A stretch of DNA of 64,000 nt from Betaproteobacteria bacterium (lineage in GTDB: Bacteria > Pseudomonadota > Gammaproteobacteria > Burkholderiales > UBA6910). Shown one piece after another: positions 60,755 through 64,000 of the stretch (its first letter is position 1; every line of letters begins with the position of its first letter). The stretch is taken from the NCBI GenBank assembly GCA_016183615.1, contig JACPEG010000013.1, positions 53,274 to 117,273 on the forward strand, written 5' to 3'. Made by a program: the position numbers and the translations under genes. The notes under the pieces were generated by a model. It saw only the letters and a list, made by a program, of their open reading frames with translations. It was not told the origin of the DNA and ran no database searches.

Positions 60755-63280
60755 TCACCCGGCCGGGATTTCGATCGCTTGCGGGGCGCTGCCCGAGCAA
60801 TAGCGCTCCCACATCGCCCGGTAGGCCGCCTCCAGATGGCGCGTGAATCGCTCGCTGTCGAACAGCGGCGCGCTCAGGCGGTTGCGCCCGAGCTTTTCCC
60901 GGATCGCCGCCAGTTCCTGCGGATGGGTCGCCAGGTGCAGCGCCCGCGCCTCGTACTCGCCGAGGGAGCCGGTGACCATTTCCGGCAGCCCCACGGCATG
61001 GAGCAGGCTGCCGGCGACCCGCGACGAGAAGGTGTTCCCCGCGCAGGTGAGCAGCGGCACGCCGGCCCACAGCGCGTCGCTCGCCGTGGCGTGGGCATTG
61101 TACGGGAGCGTGTCCAGGAACAGGTCCGCCAGCCCGATCCGCGCCAGGTGCTGGTCGAGCCCGGCGAGCTTCGGCGCGAACACCAGGCGCGCCGCCGCCA
61201 CCCCGCGCTTCCCGGCCTCCCGCTGCAGGTTCTCCGACGCCCAGGGATTGGACCGGGACAGCCACAGCACGCTTTCCGGCAGCGCCCGGAGCAGGCGCAT
61301 CCAGACCTCGAAAACCTCCGGCAGGATCTTGAAGGACTGGTTGAAGCAGGAGAACACGAAGGCCTTCTCCGGCAGCCCGTGCTCGCTGCGCGCGGGCTGC
61401 GCGGCGGCCGGCCGCTGGCGGTCGTTGGCCTGGTAGACCAGGAGATACACCGGCTTTTCTGCATAGAACGGCGCCTGGTCGGGTGGCGACACGAACTTGT
61501 CGGTGATGAGATAGTCGACGAAGTCCGCTCCCAGGGTGCCGGGATAGCCGAGATAGTTGACCTGCACCGGCGCCGGGCGCAGCGCCAGGATCGCCGGGCG
61601 GCAGTATTGGGTGTAGCCGGTGAGGTCCACCAGAACGTCTATGCGGTCCGCATGGATCTGCCTTGCCGCATCCTCGATGGACAGCGCGCGGATGTCGCTG
61701 AAGCGGTCGAACGCGCCCGCCAGCCGGGCCCGGATCGGGCTGCCGTCGTCGGGGCCGTAGGAATAGCCGAAGATCTCGAAGCGGCTGCGGTCATGCAGTT
61801 CGAACAGCTCGGCCGTCTGGTGCGCCACCGGGTGGATCCGGAAGTCCGCGGACAGGTAGCCGACGCGAAGCCTGGGCTTGCGCGCCGCCTCGAACGCGAA
61901 GCCGAGCCGCTCGCGCATCCGCGCGTACGGCTCCAGGGAATTGAGCACCCAGTTGCGCGCGCCCCGCAGCTGCTCGGCCGCATCGCCCCCGGCCGCGACG
62001 ATCACCAGCGGCGTGATCCTGGCCTCGGGCCTGGCATGGACCGCCTGCAGCAGTTCCCGCGACAGCGCGCCAATCTCCGGCCAGTCGCAGACGTGCTGCA
62101 ACTGGTGCAGCAGGCTGGCGCGGGCCTCCACATGGTCCGGCCTGAGTTCGAGAGTGCGGCGGTAGCAGCGGATCGCCTCGTCCGGCCGGCGCAGCTCGAA
62201 AAACACGTGGCCCAGGTTGAAGTGGGCGTCGGGAAAATCCGGCTTGAGCTCCAGCGCGCGCCGGTAGCACCCGATCGCCTCCTGGAATTTTCCCTGTTCC
62301 CGGAGAACGTTGCCGAGATTGTTGTGGGCCTCCGGGAAGTCTGCCCTGGCTTCCAGGGCCCGCCCGTACCACTGGACCGCCTGATCCAGTTCACCCTCGT
62401 CGCGCAGGACGTTGGCCAGATTGTTGCGCGCTTCCGGATGGTCCGGCTTCAGCTCCAGGGCGCGGCGGAAGCATTGGGCGGCCTCGTCGAACCTGCCCTG
62501 GGCCTTCAGGACATTCCCCAGGTTGTTGTGGGCCTCGGCAGAATCCGGATTGGCTGCGAGCGCCCGCCGGTAGCTTTCGATGGCCTCGTCGAGCCGCGAT
62601 TGCTCCTGGTACACGTTGCCCAGGTTGTAGTGGGCCTGGCCGTCGTCCGGCTTGAAGCCGAAAATCCGCTGAAAGCACTGGATCGCCTCCTCGAGCCTTC
62701 CCTGCTGCTGCAGGAGGGCGCCCAGGTTGTTGCCGGCCTCCGCGAAATCGGGCTTGAGCTCGAGCGCCTGCCGGTAGCAGGCCATGGCCTCGTCGTATTT
62801 CTTCTGCTCCTTGAAAACGTTGCCCAGGTTGTACCGCACCTGGGCGTCGTTCGGCTCCAGTTCCAGCGCCTGCTCGAAGCATTCCCGCGCCTCCTCGAGC
62901 TGGCCGCCTTCCTGGAGCGCGTTGCCCAGATTGTTGTAGGCTGCGGCATAATCCGGCTTCAGCTCGAGCGCCCTGCGATAGCTCTGGATCGCCTCCTCCA
63001 GCTTTCCCGACTTCTGCAGCACCGCCCCCAGATTGCTGAAGGCCTGCGGCGAGTTCGGATTCGCGGCGATGGACCTGCGGATCAGCTCGGCCGCCGCGTC
63101 GTGCTTGTTGACGCGGTGGGCGATGACCCCGAGAAAGTGGAGCGCGGCCGCGTGATTGGGTTCCTTGCTGAGCACCTGGCGCAGAATGGCTTCGGCCTGG
63201 GGCAGCCGTCCTTCCTGAAGGTGCCGGGTCGCGATCTCGATCGCCTGGGTGATGGAAACGGTCTGGGGAGTCGAATTCAT
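60755..63280 (-). CDS. TPR O-GlcNAc transferase-like protein (GT41/SPINDLY family)
   Basis: An 841-residue protein. Residues about 10-400 are some eleven tetratricopeptide repeats with a nearly constant 34-residue period (EAIQSYRRALELKPDYAAAYNNLGNALQEGG). The GT41 catalytic part begins near RLRVGYLSADFRIHPVAHQ and includes RIDVLVDLTGYTQYCRP, QVNYLGYPGTLGADFVDYL, FSCFNQSFKILPEVF and the UDP-binding DTLPYNAHATASDALWAGVPLLT. Bacterial members modify proteins with sugars or serve in polysaccharide synthesis. With the many TPR-sulfotransferases next door, glycosylation and sulfation of the same proteins is conceivable. Confidence 0.93.
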   Translation of the reverse strand: MNSTPQTVSITQAIEIATRHLQEGRLPQAEAILRQVLSKEPNHAAALHFLGVIAHRVNKHDAAAELIRRSIAANPNSPQAFSNLGAVLQKSGKLEEAIQSYRRALELKPDYAAAYNNLGNALQEGGQLEEARECFEQALELEPNDAQVRYNLGNVFKEQKKYDEAMACYRQALELKPDFAEAGNNLGALLQQQGRLEEAIQCFQRIFGFKPDDGQAHYNLGNVYQEQSRLDEAIESYRRALAANPDSAEAHNNLGNVLKAQGRFDEAAQCFRRALELKPDHPEARNNLANVLRDEGELDQAVQWYGRALEARADFPEAHNNLGNVLREQGKFQEAIGCYRRALELKPDFPDAHFNLGHVFFELRRPDEAIRCYRRTLELRPDHVEARASLLHQLQHVCDWPEIGALSRELLQAVHARPEARITPLVIVAAGGDAAEQLRGARNWVLNSLEPYARMRERLGFAFEAARKPRLRVGYLSADFRIHPVAHQTAELFELHDRSRFEIFGYSYGPDDGSPIRARLAGAFDRFSDIRALSIEDAARQIHADRIDVLVDLTGYTQYCRPAILALRPAPVQVNYLGYPGTLGADFVDYLITDKFVSPPDQAPFYAEKPVYLLVYQANDRQRPAAAQPARSEHGLPEKAFVFSCFNQSFKILPEVFEVWMRLLRALPESVLWLSRSNPWASENLQREAGKRGVAAARLVFAPKLAGLDQHLARIGLADLFLDTLPYNAHATASDALWAGVPLLTCAGNTFSSRVAGSLLHAVGLPEMVTGSLGEYEARALHLATHPQELAAIREKLGRNRLSAPLFDSERFTRHLEAAYRAMWERYCSGSAPQAIEIPAG

Positions 63281-63657
63281 GAAAAATGATCTTCTGCGGA
63301 AAGCGTCAGGCCGCATATTATCGCCCAAAACCGGGGCTGTCGCGCCCGGGGGATCGCCCCGGCACTGATCGCCGGGAAACGGTGCGCAGCGGAAACGCAG
63401 TCCGGACCAGTCCCGGCCCAGGGACCGGCGATGCAACTTTCCTCTCCGGCAGGAGAATGTTGTCCCCGTGGAACATTCCGGATCTTGGTTCCGTGTGCCA
63501 GTCGAGGGCGCGGAGCTGCGGTTCGGTCGGGTATGCTATCGTTATGGCTGTGAGCTGATGGTTCTTTGGTCTCCAGTCCACGAAGTTACGCGGGGCTCGG
63601 CCACAGCAGGAGGACAGCAGGAGGGCGTAGTCGGAGTCGGCGTGCCCCCTCATTTCT
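63281..63657. other. Intergenic region without recognised gene
   Basis: About 380 bases between the leftward O-GlcNAc-transferase-like gene and the rightward kinase fragment. A GATAAT on the minus strand (63317-63322) could be a -10 for the leftward gene, but no -35 fits. A 74-codon plus-strand frame shows no family features. No REP is present. Confidence 0.35.
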
Positions 63658-63876
63658 ATGCCGGTAATTGGTATGCAGGCCCAAAGCGGTGATGTGATCG
63701 AGCACTCCGGCCGGAGATATTTCCTCGGGGCGGAGATCCGCCGGCGCGCCAACGCCATCTTCGAGTGTACTGATGAATGGGGCAATCTGCTGGTCGCAAA
63801 ACTTGTCTTGCCTCGTGGCAGAAACGCTGAGGAGGTCAGGCAGGAGTGGCAGGCCGAAGCCACATCTGTCCGGTAG
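63658..63876 (+). pseudogene. Truncated protein-kinase-like N-terminus
   Basis: A 72-codon frame. GDVIEHSGRRYFLGAEIRRRANAIFECTDEWGNLLVAKLVLPRG resembles the first strands of a Ser/Thr kinase domain: a damaged glycine loop (GAEIRRRANAI), then VAKLV with the ATP-binding Lys, then VRQEWQAEA where helix C would begin. The frame stops there and nothing kinase-like was found in the 120 bases remaining. Either a remnant or a gene broken by a stop or frameshift. An alternative start is the ATG at 63673. Confidence 0.4.
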
Positions 63877-64000
63877 ATTTTGAGGTCACTTGGCGGTAAC
63901 CCAACAATGGTGCGACTTTTGGCGTGATTCCTGATTCCGACGATTTGAAATCGCAAGCGGTTTTTGTCCCGTATCGTTGCCAGTTTTCTTGGCAAACGAG

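Noticed and set aside
60734..63289. An 851-codon plus-strand frame opposite the GT41 gene, with a regular repeat pattern
   Set aside because: The regularity is the antisense image of the tetratricopeptide repeats.

Overview
High-GC DNA (roughly two thirds G+C by eye) with proteobacterial-type genes; nothing here fixes the genus. The best guess is a Beta- or Gammaproteobacterium that builds an elaborate, probably sulfated, surface glycan. No tRNA, rRNA, CRISPR array, plasmid origin or phage gene was seen.

Layout. (1) 1-4903, minus strand: a tight operon rfbF-rfbG-C-methyltransferase-3,5-epimerase-reductase-glycosyltransferase for a CDP-linked, C-methyl-branched 6-deoxyhexose. (2) 5303-16614: large multidomain GT2 and WsaF-like glycosyltransferases, a sulfotransferase and a frameshifted GT2. 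(3) 16815-24063, plus strand: glycan exporter Wzm/Wzt, then a glycosyltransferase, a sulfotransferase, an alpha/beta hydrolase and two more glycosyltransferases. (4) 24561-28565, minus strand: single genes separated by repeats (GT77-like enzyme, a sulfotransferase with an in-frame amber codon, a TylF-type O-methyltransferase, UDP-glucuronate decarboxylase). (5) 29556-39339: a 1257-residue RTX-like surface protein, a REP-associated transposase (RAYT), an M61 peptidase and a serralysin-type RTX metalloprotease. (6) 39729-41390: a glycosyltransferase. (7) 41807-51918, minus strand: an operon with acyl-CoA dehydrogenase, proline-type adenylation enzyme, MFS transporter, carrier protein, two flavin halogenases, an LpxL-like acyltransferase and a DUF3179-methyltransferase fusion. 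(8) 52413-60723: six more sulfotransferases, three fused to TPR domains. (9) 60755-63280: a TPR O-GlcNAc-transferase-like protein, then a truncated kinase-like fragment at the window edge.

How they fit. Regions 1-4 and 6 can make nucleotide sugars, polymerise them, decorate them with methyl and sulfate groups and export them. The RTX protein is a plausible secreted surface protein. Region 7 reads as a prolyl-carrier-protein to halopyrrolyl-carrier-protein pathway (the PltF/PltE/PltL/PltA or Bmp1-4 logic) without any PKS or NRPS partner in the window, but with an acyltransferase that could move the group onto an acceptor. This is the most interesting candidate system.

Between 8.6 and 54.7 kb nearly every gap between transcription units is packed with a GTAG-footed imperfect hairpin family (REP), arranged singly, as inverted pairs (REPINs) and in tandem arrays, with a RAYT gene in their midst. 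Stem bases change in compensating pairs, four genes take their stop codon from the repeat, and two related repeat blocks in direct orientation bracket the halogenase operon.
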